From Fennellomyces sp. T-0311 (lineage: Eukaryota > Mucoromycota > Mucoromycetes > Mucorales > Lichtheimiaceae), in contig JALLLT010000019.1 of assembly GCA_025266875.1 (NCBI GenBank), forward strand, positions 702,361-766,360: 64,000 bases of DNA, given 5' to 3'. Position numbers and translations under genes: made by a program. Below, piece after piece: positions 55,343 to 64,000 of this stretch; positions within the stretch are counted from its first letter, which is position 1; each line of letters begins with the position of its first letter. A model generated the notes under the pieces. The model was not told where the DNA came from. It worked only from the letters and a program-made list of their open reading frames with translations, and did no database searches.

Positions 55343-55920
55343 CGTACGTACACGTATGGATTTGCCGAGAACGAAAGTATAACTGAAAAATATATAATCG
55401 ATGTTTCAAAGAAGTCTATGTTGTGAGAAAAAATATGAAATAGGAAGAAGAAGGAGTAAAGACGATAATAAACCCGACACGAAGACAAAATGTGGTATCG
55501 TTTAAACGAGGAAAGGCTTTCGAATGACGAGACCAAAATAAGATAATGTTTTATTGAGGAAAACTGCTCTCTATTTATACTGTTGATGAGTTCGGGACGA
55601 AGAAGGCGAATGCTTTGTCTAATAAGCCTGTGATCCATGTTATTGCCGACTTTCATATGATCTTGCCTTATAGATGAAGGAGCCGAAGAACATATGGAAC
55701 CAAGTTAAAGGAGTTGCCTTACAATCGGTAAACCCGAATCAAGGTTGCACATAAGAGCAATGCAATGGTTGCACATAAGAGCAAATAAGGCAATCGATAA
55801 CTGTACGGTTGTTGATGTCGTAATGACAGCGGATGTAGCATAAAGAAGGAAAAGCATGTAACCATGGATGATAGTGTATGTCGGGAATACGACACAAAAA
55901 GGGGAAAAAAACAAAAAAAT
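55343..55920. other. MULE 3' non-coding region with LTR-like features
   Basis: Contains a minus-strand-oriented CTATTTATACTG-type promoter motif (55570) next to a CTCAATAAAAC stretch, as in the LTRs of this window, and a 17-bp direct repeat GTTGCACATAAGAGCAA (about 55744 and 55769). No clear target duplication, so an extra solo LTR is only suspected. Confidence 0.35.
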
Positions 55921-55927
55921 AATAATC

Positions 55928-58911
55928 TTAAAGATAATAACGTGTATAAGGGTTGTCATCTCTCCACGTTCTTTGTCTTGTACGAGCACGACGGTATGAA
56001 CCTACAGCGGTCATATAACCTTCGATATCGTTATTATCAAAGGCATCATTGAATGCTCTGATTTGCCCAGCTGGTAACAGACTTCGATATCGATCGGCTT
56101 CCTGCTGGAGTTGTCGGCGTATGTGTTGTTGTTGCTGATGAAGCTGACAAATACGGTCCTCCATCGTGCCCAATTGGTTCCATACGTCACCACTTTCCCT
56201 GGTATCTCCTACATCAGACACCTCCTGATGCTCTTCATCACTGTCTTCCAAAACAATCACCAAGGGCGCAGCTGGGACTACCTCCTCTTGGTATGTGGTA
56301 ACTCTACCAGCAGGATCAGCTGGTGTAGTAGTGTCTATAGAGCGTAATTATACATTCGCATATATAAGTACAGGTATATTTCTCGTATATGCACATCCAT
56401 GTACTACTACATTACCTTCGTCAACAACATCAGCACGATCTATGACTACTATATTCCCTGTAGACGTATCAGTAGGTTGATTTTCTAACTGAGGGCGTTG
56501 CGGAGGATACACGATAAGTGTGTATGGAGAAATTCCATCCTAGAAATTATGCTATCATTAGAAACTAAGGTCTGTGTATCGATCCTTTACAAGAACCTAC
56601 AATGAGTTGCACATAAGGAACCACATTTTGACGGCATATGAAAAAGTCGCGTGCAGCAAAAGGAAGCGACGATCCCCTCCTATCGTTATCTCGTTTAACA
56701 AGATGCTTACAAAGCATGAACTTGTTTTCGGCGAAGTACGGACAACCACACGTCCACTTTTCCAACGACGGCAGGTAGAGGCGATCTGCTTTAGGATGTT
56801 CTCCATCGACAATATGCTTTTCCTTAAGTGCCCCCCATTCGGAAACGAACTGGCCTTCCCAATCCAAAGGCTCGCGCCGATTAATGATCTTGAGCTCAAA
56901 CTTAGCCATACAGAGAGGAAGCCGTTGATGGATAATTATCCAAACCAACATATCAAGCCTGGGATGGGGATAATTCAGAAGAAAATCCCGTTTCAGAACC
57001 TTCCATTGGGCCTCAATCATCATGGTTGTTTTAGCCCTTGGGATGCCTGGACGGGTGCTTCTAGCCCATTTCTGCCACATATCTTCTGTATACCATCTAT
57101 AGAACATGTACGCCCACACATCGGGAAGGTGGTTATTCTTGCAGTATTCATACATCTCCTTTGCGGCAAGCTGGTGTATTTCCTCAGGTGATAGATATCC
57201 AACTAAAAAACAACATTAACTGGCTATGCATACAAATATATAAGTATAACATACGACCAGGAAGTGGGATGTCCGGATGCATATTATAATGCGTACGCAT
57301 CAGGTCTGCGATTTGATCACGAAGGAATTTCTGAGGGCAAAGGTATCCATCGCGATCATCATCCAGAAGAAAGCGTCCCGACACAAATGGGAATTCCTCG
57401 CGCACCAAACGGGGATCATACTGTGGATCTTGGACCTTGGGCTGTTTCAAACGCAAGTCAATGTAATGCAGAATATGCCATAGGCATAGACGCACTACAC
57501 TACGACCAAATACATCTTCAATTGCTCTAAGCTGTCCAGCATCTTTGTCGGTGAACATGTACAATGGCGCGAAGCCTTCACGAGCCAGATTGCGAAGGAA
57601 ATACTTTATGTATTCCATTCTGGAAGACATCCACCTGTTCTGTCGCACATTTCGCTCGTCCACACCTAAAAGCAAATATGCAATAGGAAATCCACAGCCA
57701 TTAATACTGGCGACAATACCAAACAGCTCAAAGCCGAGCCGGTTTGTTTTGTAGGTGGAATCGATGTGAAACTTTTGCGTCAAGGCATGAGCACATGCAA
57801 TATCGAACAGCTCAGTCACAAAGCCGACTCCAGTGTACCCATCGGTAAAATTGGTTCTGTGAAATATCTGTTTTATTTATTTATTGTAAATATAAATGTA
57901 TATGAATCGCATCCGCCGCAAATGTCGCATAGTGATCACTGCATGAAGAGCTAGGGTTATGCACATACGGTTTTATGACACATACCTTTCTGATACCGAG
58001 CGAAGACGCACGTTCGATATGCATGACGGCTGAGGCGATCTGGTTCTCGTGGAGTCTATACCGAGCATGGGTGGTTCGTGCCCATGTCGCATACACCTAT
58101 TTCACTGTCATCGTACCAATGCCACAATCAAAATAATCAATTATACCTGTGCTTGAGTCACAGTGCCTCTTTCTCGTGGAAACTGTTCGACCATACGACG
58201 ATATAACGTCGCAGCAGTTGCCTCAAAAGCATTTTGCTCAACGAACTCCCGGACAGCAAGAGGCATTGGGACGCGAGTGCTCGGTGGCTTCGGGGGATGG
58301 CCAATTGAGTGATCGATTTTTAAATGGATAAATCCATTACGTCGATCAATAAACCCGGATATCCCCCCTTCACAAGCGTAAGTCGGCATCCGATAATGGA
58401 GCCGAACACGGTCTTCACCTGGCGCTTGCCGCTGAACACCAACATCCTGACAGCAGACGCATTCAAAAGAAACCGAGTGCTTCAGCTCTGGATCCGTCAG
58501 TGTCTTGAAATAGTACTCGTAACCGTCGCATCCTTCAATTCGAGACTTCAAGTAGTAGACGAGTGCGCGGTCATCGGTAAACTAGCTTAATTGCGCGTCA
58601 AGTACCACATCACCTTCGAAGGAATAGCAAATGTCGGCAACTTCACCTAAATATCTATTAAAATCATGCTCTAACACATTGTATTACGATGTACCACTGT
58701 CGCCAGCAGCTGCGACTACTGCTGCACGCGAAGGAATCGACTCGAGAACTTCACCGAAAGAGAAGTTTCTGACATAAATAGGGCGTCCTACGTTGCTTTG
58801 TCTGGAGCGACACGTAATACACGTCTTTAAAAGTCGTGTTCTGCCCGTAAAATCAGGAATCGAGCGATATTTTCTGCATCCTGAGCAGTATTGTACGTTG
58901 ATTTCTTCCAT
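55928..58911 (-). pseudogene. MULE transposase with SWIM zinc finger, multi-exon, one internal stop
   Basis: Exons (minus, approximate): 58695-58911, 58147-58658, 57989-58097, 57255-57868, 56580-57203, 56418-56540, 55928-56340. N-terminal Cys pairs (CSGCRKY...CITCRS). MULE catalytic region: KFHIDSTYKTNRLGFELFG, LYMFTDKDAGQLRAIEDVFG, LCLWHILHY. Then a SWIM finger CGCPYFAENKFMLCKH and an acidic, Gln-rich C-terminus. One in-frame TAG at 58582-58584 (in the second exon, before FTDDRALVYYLK) would stop translation unless it is removed by unseen splicing. The rest reads open. Confidence 0.8.
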
Positions 58912-59026
58912 GGGACAAAGGTACACTAGTAAAAGTGGCTTGCAAAAACAAATGTCATATTTTTTACCTTCGGAATTTGAAATCGTGGTCATGTGATTAC
59001 GTGAATTTTTGGAAACTTGTTTGGTT

Positions 59027-59037
59027 TGTGGAGGGCA
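59027..59037. repeat. MULE target-site duplication, right copy
   Basis: TGTGGAGGGCA, same as 49308-49318. Confidence 0.85.
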
Positions 59038-59894
59038 GGTAGATTGCGTGGCATTTTGAGCAAGCAACGTACATAACGATAGGCTCTGTCAGGTCCTGAA
59101 ATCCGATATAATGACGAATTGTGGATATCGTAGCAGGAAAGTTGAATGTTGGGACATGCATAAGAGGGATTAACGTCATGACAAAAGTAATCAGTAGGGT
59201 CGACGTCCGTTCCGAGAGATGGTGCAGTTGGAACAGAGCAAGAAACATGAAGATGAAGAGCAGCGGCTGTGGGATCAAATCGCTCAAAGGAGTGTCAGGT
59301 TGTACGTCAGAATTTATATCTATATCAGTTTTATATTAACGGTCGCACTCTAGCCTCAGCAGTAAGTTTCTTTACAAACCTTCGTCGTCATTTGTCAAGG
59401 AATCAAAGTCCTCCATTGGCTCCTCGATCAGCGGCTCCCGATCTTCCGTAATTGCGTCATGAAATGACTCTTGCGGCAGAGATTCCTGGCTCAAAGTTCG
59501 CAACAAGGGCGCTGGTGTATGCTCCGGTATAGGTTCTGATGAGTGGTACGATGTATATCCTATTTTTTCATTAGCAAGCTACCTCTGGATGTTACTCTGA
59601 AGCATACCGTTGCCACCACCATCGTAGTCATCAACAGACATTGACTCGTCACCGCTTTGGTCCACGGTTTCCTCGGTATTTGCAGTTGATTCGACAAGAT
59701 TACCATCTGCATATATCTTGGTCAACATAACGCACGGTACCATATAATTTGGACTTACCAACAGATTCCATCAGCATTGCAGTAACACCGCGCTCATAGT
59801 GCGCGTTGTACGTTGCTGCTGTTACGGCCATACCATTAGGATTATGGCGCGTACATGTCTCGCACAAGCATTGAAACAATTGGTGACTGGACAT

Positions 59895-61005
59895 TGGTAA
59901 AGAGGTAAGTGTGGTATGCAAGAAGAAGTGTAGATGCCCGATCCTTCGATCGCGTTTCTGGCGTGTTTTTATATTCATCTTTTCTCTTCAATTACGGCAC
60001 CGCGTTATAAAATAAAATGTAAATACGAATGTGCGCTTTCTATTAATCAGTTTCCTTGGCTGCATGCCTCTCTCTTTGGCCTCATCTATTGCTTTCTTGG
60101 CCGCATGTATTATGTTCGTAGCAATATTAAACGACCTCGTTTTTTATGATAAAGACTTTCCTGTATTGGATTTGTGTCTCTTTATACAGAGCGGCAGTAA
60201 AAATAACTTGCTGCATAATATAAAGTTGCATATCTCTCATCCAGAACCGTGCCTGAAAAGAGCGAAATTACATACTGCCTTGGCGCTCCATGAATGGAAG
60301 ACTATGTGCAAGTGCTCGGTCTTCACATTGGACATTCATTCTCGCCAGCATTAAGTAGATTAGCAACAGTACGCCTTTTTTTACTGCTGGAGCAGAAAAT
60401 TGCCGTCCCTTTCCTAAATAAACTGGCTTTCCCACTAAACCGTTCACTTCCTTCATGTGCATTGTAAAGACTACTAGCCACTGCACATCTCCCGTATTGA
60501 AATTGCCAAACGGCATTACTGGTTTACTGTTTCGCATGTTCCAAATTAGGCTTAAACGCTTGTATCTTATTTACTTTCGCTAACACATGACATCGGAATA
60601 CCATTGCCGTTGTTTATGTTTCATTTTTTCTTGCTGCAAACACCATCTTCCTATATCAAAATCGGAGGCCCCAGCAGTTTCTCACGTACCCCCACTCCAG
60701 TTAAAAGAATACATTGCTTTTAGAAGCGCAGTATTCTTTTACTCCTGCGCAGTGCTCTCTTCAATGTAGAATTACAACCAGTATTTATATCTACTGCTGT
60801 GGTAAAAGGGTTACCGGAAATGGAGTATTGTTGATATCTTAATTTGGAATATGATGGGGATGTCTATTATTATCGGGGTACATAGGCATATTGGCGTTCT
60901 AGGGCTACTATCCGCTTCCAAGTGATTTACGCGTCATAATCTTTCTTTTTATGTGGAGTATTGTTTCCCAAATACGACACAAAGACCTTCCTATTGAAAA
61001 CGGTG
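59895..61005. other. Intergenic; no gene recognised
   Basis: Short frames with hydrophobic segments around 60031-60150 and 60587-60769 show no signature. Fragments of the AGAATAC foldback element occur near 60700-60745. The Tnp2 element's outer terminal repeat should lie here or in 44.9-45.15 kb, but I could not pair them. Confidence 0.4.
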
Positions 61006-61009
61006 GCCG

Positions 61010-62337
61010 ATGTATCAGACACTGCTACGCATTGCTTTCATGACAAATCAATCATCCGCGGAAAAAGGTACATACAAATACCCGTATCCAAGTAAGTACA
61101 TAAACAGCTCAGGTTTTTTCATTCTACTTTCCTTACCCAACCCTATGGACCTAGTTTCCTTCGAACGTTTTGCAAGTCAATACATTTTTCTCACCTTCAT
61201 TCTCCTGCTGAAGGATTGGGCATCCAGACAACGCAAAAGAGACTATACTGTTCGAGATGCCATTGTTCCGCATGTTGATTCAGCTGCTTATCGTATCCTC
61301 CACATTCCACACTCTGGTACATGGGTTATCCAGTTCGGATTCAATCCAAAATCTTTCGCACTTCTCCACAGCCATTTCACATCCATCTATCCGCCAGCCT
61401 CTGGCCGAGGTCGTCATCGAATGCTTGGTACGGAGGCGACTTTGGTGGCGACTCTGATGTGGCTTTATACAACGGCGAAGATTGATACCATGGCATGCTT
61501 CTTCGGTGTCTCGTATTCGACCATGTCAAGGAGTGTTGGTCAGGGGCTGAGAACCCTCGACCAGCTCTTCGAAACTGTACGCGACCAACGATGGATGATT
61601 GGCTGGCCTCGCTGTGAAGACATTCAGCACTTTGCCCATATGGTAGAGGCCAAGGCACCAGGTTTAGAAAGAGTGTTTGGATTTGTTGACGGGCTCAAGC
61701 TTCGAGTCCAGGAGCCAGGAGACGCGAACAAGCAGAACGCATATTACAACGGTTGGAGGTCCGGAACATATGTCTCTCAAGTACTTGTATTTACACCAGA
61801 TGGCCGTATCTGTTGGCTGAGGTGAGTTGTGATTGCTATTGTATAGAAAGTGCGCGTATTAACTTGGATATTAGCTATAACAAACCTGGTGCTTACCACG
61901 ACACCACTGTTGCTGGCGAACTCTACAGAAAGCTTCGTACTAGAGTACCTGATGGCTATCGCATTCTTGCTGATTCCGCATTCCATGGCTCAAGCAACAA
62001 CAACTTGGCAGCAAAGATCTTGCGAGTGCCAAGGCAAAATTCATAAGAGTATGATCAGTCGCAACAATCGTGGTATCGCGTCATTACAACGAACTGGCAA
62101 GCGGTGGAATGGGGTATGCGATCAGTTCAATCAGGATTCCAACGATTGAAGCTCCCATTGCCAGCCAACGATACTGCACGTTCCCTGATCTTGCGTGTAA
62201 TCTTCAGATTGCATAATTTTCGTGTCGCTGAGATGAAGATCAGCCAGATACGGAAAGTATACCATGAGCCATGGGTAAATGGGCAACGGCAGAGTGAAGG
62301 GGAGGAAATGGCGATGGTAGGGGTGAATAACCCATAG
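61010..62337 (+). pseudogene. PIF/Harbinger transposase (DDE_Tnp_4), one likely intron and one stop
   Basis: Exon 1 61010-61805, then a probable 41-nt intron (61806-61846, GTATCT...TATAG), then 61847-62337. Helical N-terminal part (TLVATLMWLYTTAKIDTMAC; FGVSYSTMSRSVGQGLRTLD is HTH-like). DDE nuclease: FGFVDGLKLRVQEPGD (first Asp), then NKPGAYHDTTVAGELYRKL and RILADSAF (second Asp), then VEWGMRSVQSGFQRLK (Glu). An in-frame TAA at 62044-62046 lies between the second Asp and the Glu; a 33-nt in-phase intron (GTGCCAAGG...GATCAG) could remove it, but that is small. Frame otherwise open. No partner Myb-type gene was found. Confidence 0.75.
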
Positions 62338-62766
62338 TAATAAAATAAAATAAACGTTTTGAATACCATTTTGTATAAACTGGTTATGCAGTCGTAGCAC
62401 ATCCTTGTGTTACATCGTTTATTTTATTCTGAATAGAATTTTGAATACCATCCATTATAATTAAAGAAGGTAATCACAAAGCGGTTTTTATTGCCTGTTG
62501 TGCATAATATAAAAATGGGGCTGCTTGTTTCAAAGTATGATCCATGCAGCCATAGTCAAATCCTATCCAACCACACCAAATTGCTATTGATTGAGCTAGG
62601 TATTCTTTTTGTTGATGTATAACTTGTGAAACAAAAAGCCTTGATACTACCGGAATGTTCATAGAGTATATCACCTTGGCCATATATTGCTGTGCATCCA
62701 CCAATAGAACGAAACTGTATGCTTCAACAAGGTAATCCAATAAGGTAATCCAAGAAGATAATCCGA
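62338..62766. other. Intergenic; likely 3' flank of Harbinger element
   Basis: AT-rich, TA-rich. Minus-strand frame 62474-62809 overlaps the solo LTR start and shows no signature. Confidence 0.4.
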
Positions 62767-62771
62767 TAAGG

Positions 62772-63172
62772 TGTGGTGAGAGAGTTATAAGAAATAGAAT
62801 TGGTAACAAGAAATAGAATTCGTTGAGAATCTGAATAATTGTATATCCTTTATTATAGATGAAATCTCTCTCTTTTATATCTTTTACTGGAGATTCTAAT
62901 ATCCGTTCCTGGATAAATGATACTTGGTCGAGGACGTATCGGGTTGCGTGTTCGTCTTATGTTTTACCGACGACGGCAGATATCGACTCCGTGTACTCTG
63001 TGATAGGTGCATGTCCTGTAGAACATCATTCAGCTTCCTTGAAACCGGTGTAAGGTAATACCGTTCATATCTTAGTCATCAGTACTCTTCCAGAGTGTTC
63101 GTCTGATGGAATGTGCTAGAATGGATGTTTGACCGATCTCCATTGTGTCCATACATGTAGTGGTTCACCACA
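62772..63172 (+). mobile_element. Solo LTR, 401 bp, with target-site duplication TAAGG (family alpha copy 2)
   Basis: Same ends (TGTGGTGAGAGAG, TGGTTCACCACA) and sequence as 35349-35749, differing at a handful of positions (for example TGTATATCC versus TGTATGTCC). Flanked by TAAGG at 62767-62771 and 63173-63177. Same orientation as copy 1. Confidence 0.93.
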
Positions 63173-63177
63173 TAAGG

Positions 63178-64000
63178 TAACCTGACAATACCAGAAGAGT
63201 TGCCCACTGGTACCAACATCTTTCATCCATCATTATATCGTTACTACGTGCATCGTTGTGCATAAAGGCGCGCTACTGTATGCATATGACCACTGTGCTG
63301 CCATGTGCATTTGAAAACAAAAACGATTCTATCAAAGTGCGTAACATAGCTACAAACACAGTTCCCTTCACCATGTCACCCTAATGACCTTTCCCCTTCC
63401 ATGTCTTTTCACAATTACTTCCAATGCCAATGTAAATCGTCGGAATCGAAGCGCTTCTTTGAGATTTCAGATGAACTTGTGTTTTTTTTTTTCAAAGTTG
63501 GTCAGCAAAGCCTTTTTGTCATTTCGTACGTTTATTCTTCCTATACATGAAATCGTCTTTTTCTTGTGCCGTGTGTAAGGTAAATACGTTGTGAGGTCGT
63601 TTACTAAATTGCCGGCCATCTGTTTGCTCATGACACCATGATGTAAAATGGGAAAGAAAAAACTTTTTTCTTCAAATTGCCTGCCCAGCTGTTATTTCCT
63701 CCCGCCCACCCCCCAAAGTTTAATTTTTTCGAACCCAACCGGAAGGAAATAAGGGGATGCTCTAACTGCCAATGTCATAATCTTTTTGGCAGATAATACT
63801 GAAGCCAGTGGATCAGCGAAGTAGGCAAAGAAAATAGAAGAATAAAGATGACTTTATTGTCTACAACAATGGAGGATATTTATATGTTTTTCTACTAGTT
63901 GGTTATACTAAATATGTGATAGAGATATATGTGTTCAATAGGAAAAGAGCTACGTGTTGCATTGACTAGAGACTACGTCTCGAAGAGAGTGTGTCTTAAC
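63178..64000. other. Terminal interval, no gene; possible LTR end on minus strand
   Basis: The last 160 bp read on the minus strand have an AACATATAAATATCC-type TATA segment (about 63877-63891) and AATAAAG, like the 46.16-kb LTR, so a minus-oriented LTR fragment may run off the window. Otherwise AT-rich with short unassignable frames. Confidence 0.3.

Larger units (their letters stand above)
49319..59026 (-). mobile_element. MULE (Mutator-like) DNA transposon carrying a Ty3 insertion
   Basis: Terminal inverted repeats: CTAACCCTACAAGTTTCC at 49319 and AACCAAACAAGTTTCC (reverse) ending at 59026, extended similarity about 60-75 bp (AAAAATTCACGTAATCAC and beyond). The 11-bp target duplication is TGTGGAGGGCA. 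About 9.7 kb now, about 3.9 kb without the Ty3 element. Encodes one multi-exon transposase. Inserted in Tnp2. Confidence 0.88.
47094..59894 (-). pseudogene. Tnp2-family (CACTA/Plavaka-like) transposase, split by a MULE
   Basis: Minus-strand exons: 59760-59894 (CLCETCTRHNPNG zinc-type start), 59610-59717 and 59375-59560 (acidic, disordered), and 59027-59305 (YVACSKCHAIYLPST), after which a MULE is inserted. The gene resumes at 49318 and ends at 47094. The rejoined frame reads through at the 11-bp target duplication. The 3' exon carries the Tnp2 core: SINADWFAPFDSGYSCGAIY, VILVGVMPGPREPSTYEIN, CGFTSHASTRACNKCYREF, DPMHNLFLGTAERM, HLHLRDILQLHGPIYGWWAF. The first 24 residues of the uninterrupted frame at 49394 come from the MULE terminal repeat, not from Tnp2. 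Intact before the insertion as far as I can see; exon limits approximate. Confidence 0.85.

Overview
This window looks like nuclear DNA from an early-diverging filamentous fungus, most probably Mucoromycota/Mucorales. That assignment is inferred from protein content and gene structure; no rRNA or other marker was seen. Genes have short GT-AG introns (about 33-110 nt, mostly 50-70). There is a mitochondrial aspartyl-tRNA synthetase, a CaaX-ended class A DnaJ, a CHMP7-type ESCRT protein, a HAL4/SAT4-type kinase and HET-domain proteins. A dense and varied transposon load (LINE, Ty3, MULE, KDZ, Tnp2, PIF/Harbinger, Tc1/IS630-like) follows.

Layout. 1-4.9 kb: three tightly packed minus-strand housekeeping genes (mitochondrial AspRS, partial at the window edge; DnaJ/Ydj1-like; CHMP7-like). 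5-11 kb: gene-poor DNA that holds a 56-residue secreted inhibitor-cystine-knot (knottin) gene at 9741-9911 and a decayed paralogue near 7.3-7.5 kb. 11.1-14.1 kb: a short XPB-type helicase lacking the XPB N-terminal domain, convergent with a four-exon DUF2461 gene, the stop codons 6 bp apart. 14.5-21 kb: a solo pogo/Tigger-like end, one intact HET-domain gene and two HET pseudogene remnants. 23-25 kb: a HAL4-type kinase gene and a three-exon gene for a small basic protein.

From 25 kb on the window is almost all mobile DNA: a 1.38-kb hAT-like non-autonomous element, LTR fragments, a truncated IS630/Tc1-type transposase, a LINE with 16-bp target-site duplications (30215-36602) carrying two LTR insertions in ORF1, a KDZ transposon (36.8-41.75 kb) with a solo LTR in an intron, telomere-like repeats and a minisatellite (41.9-42.6 kb), and a Tnp2-type (CACTA/Plavaka-like) transposon (about 45.1-59.9 kb). 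The Tnp2 transposase is split by a MULE (49319-59026), itself split by a nearly complete Ty3 retrotransposon (49543-55338); the Tnp2 partner gene is split by another solo LTR. A PIF/Harbinger transposase and a second copy of the 401-bp solo LTR follow.

Insertion junctions are unusually readable. Three insertions, one in LINE ORF1, one in the Tnp2 partner gene and the MULE in Tnp2, rejoin their host reading frames exactly when the insert plus one target-site copy is ignored, so the nesting order can be read from sequence. KDZ and Tnp2 share a layout: a plus-strand accessory/DNA-binding-like gene converging on a minus-strand multi-exon transposase.
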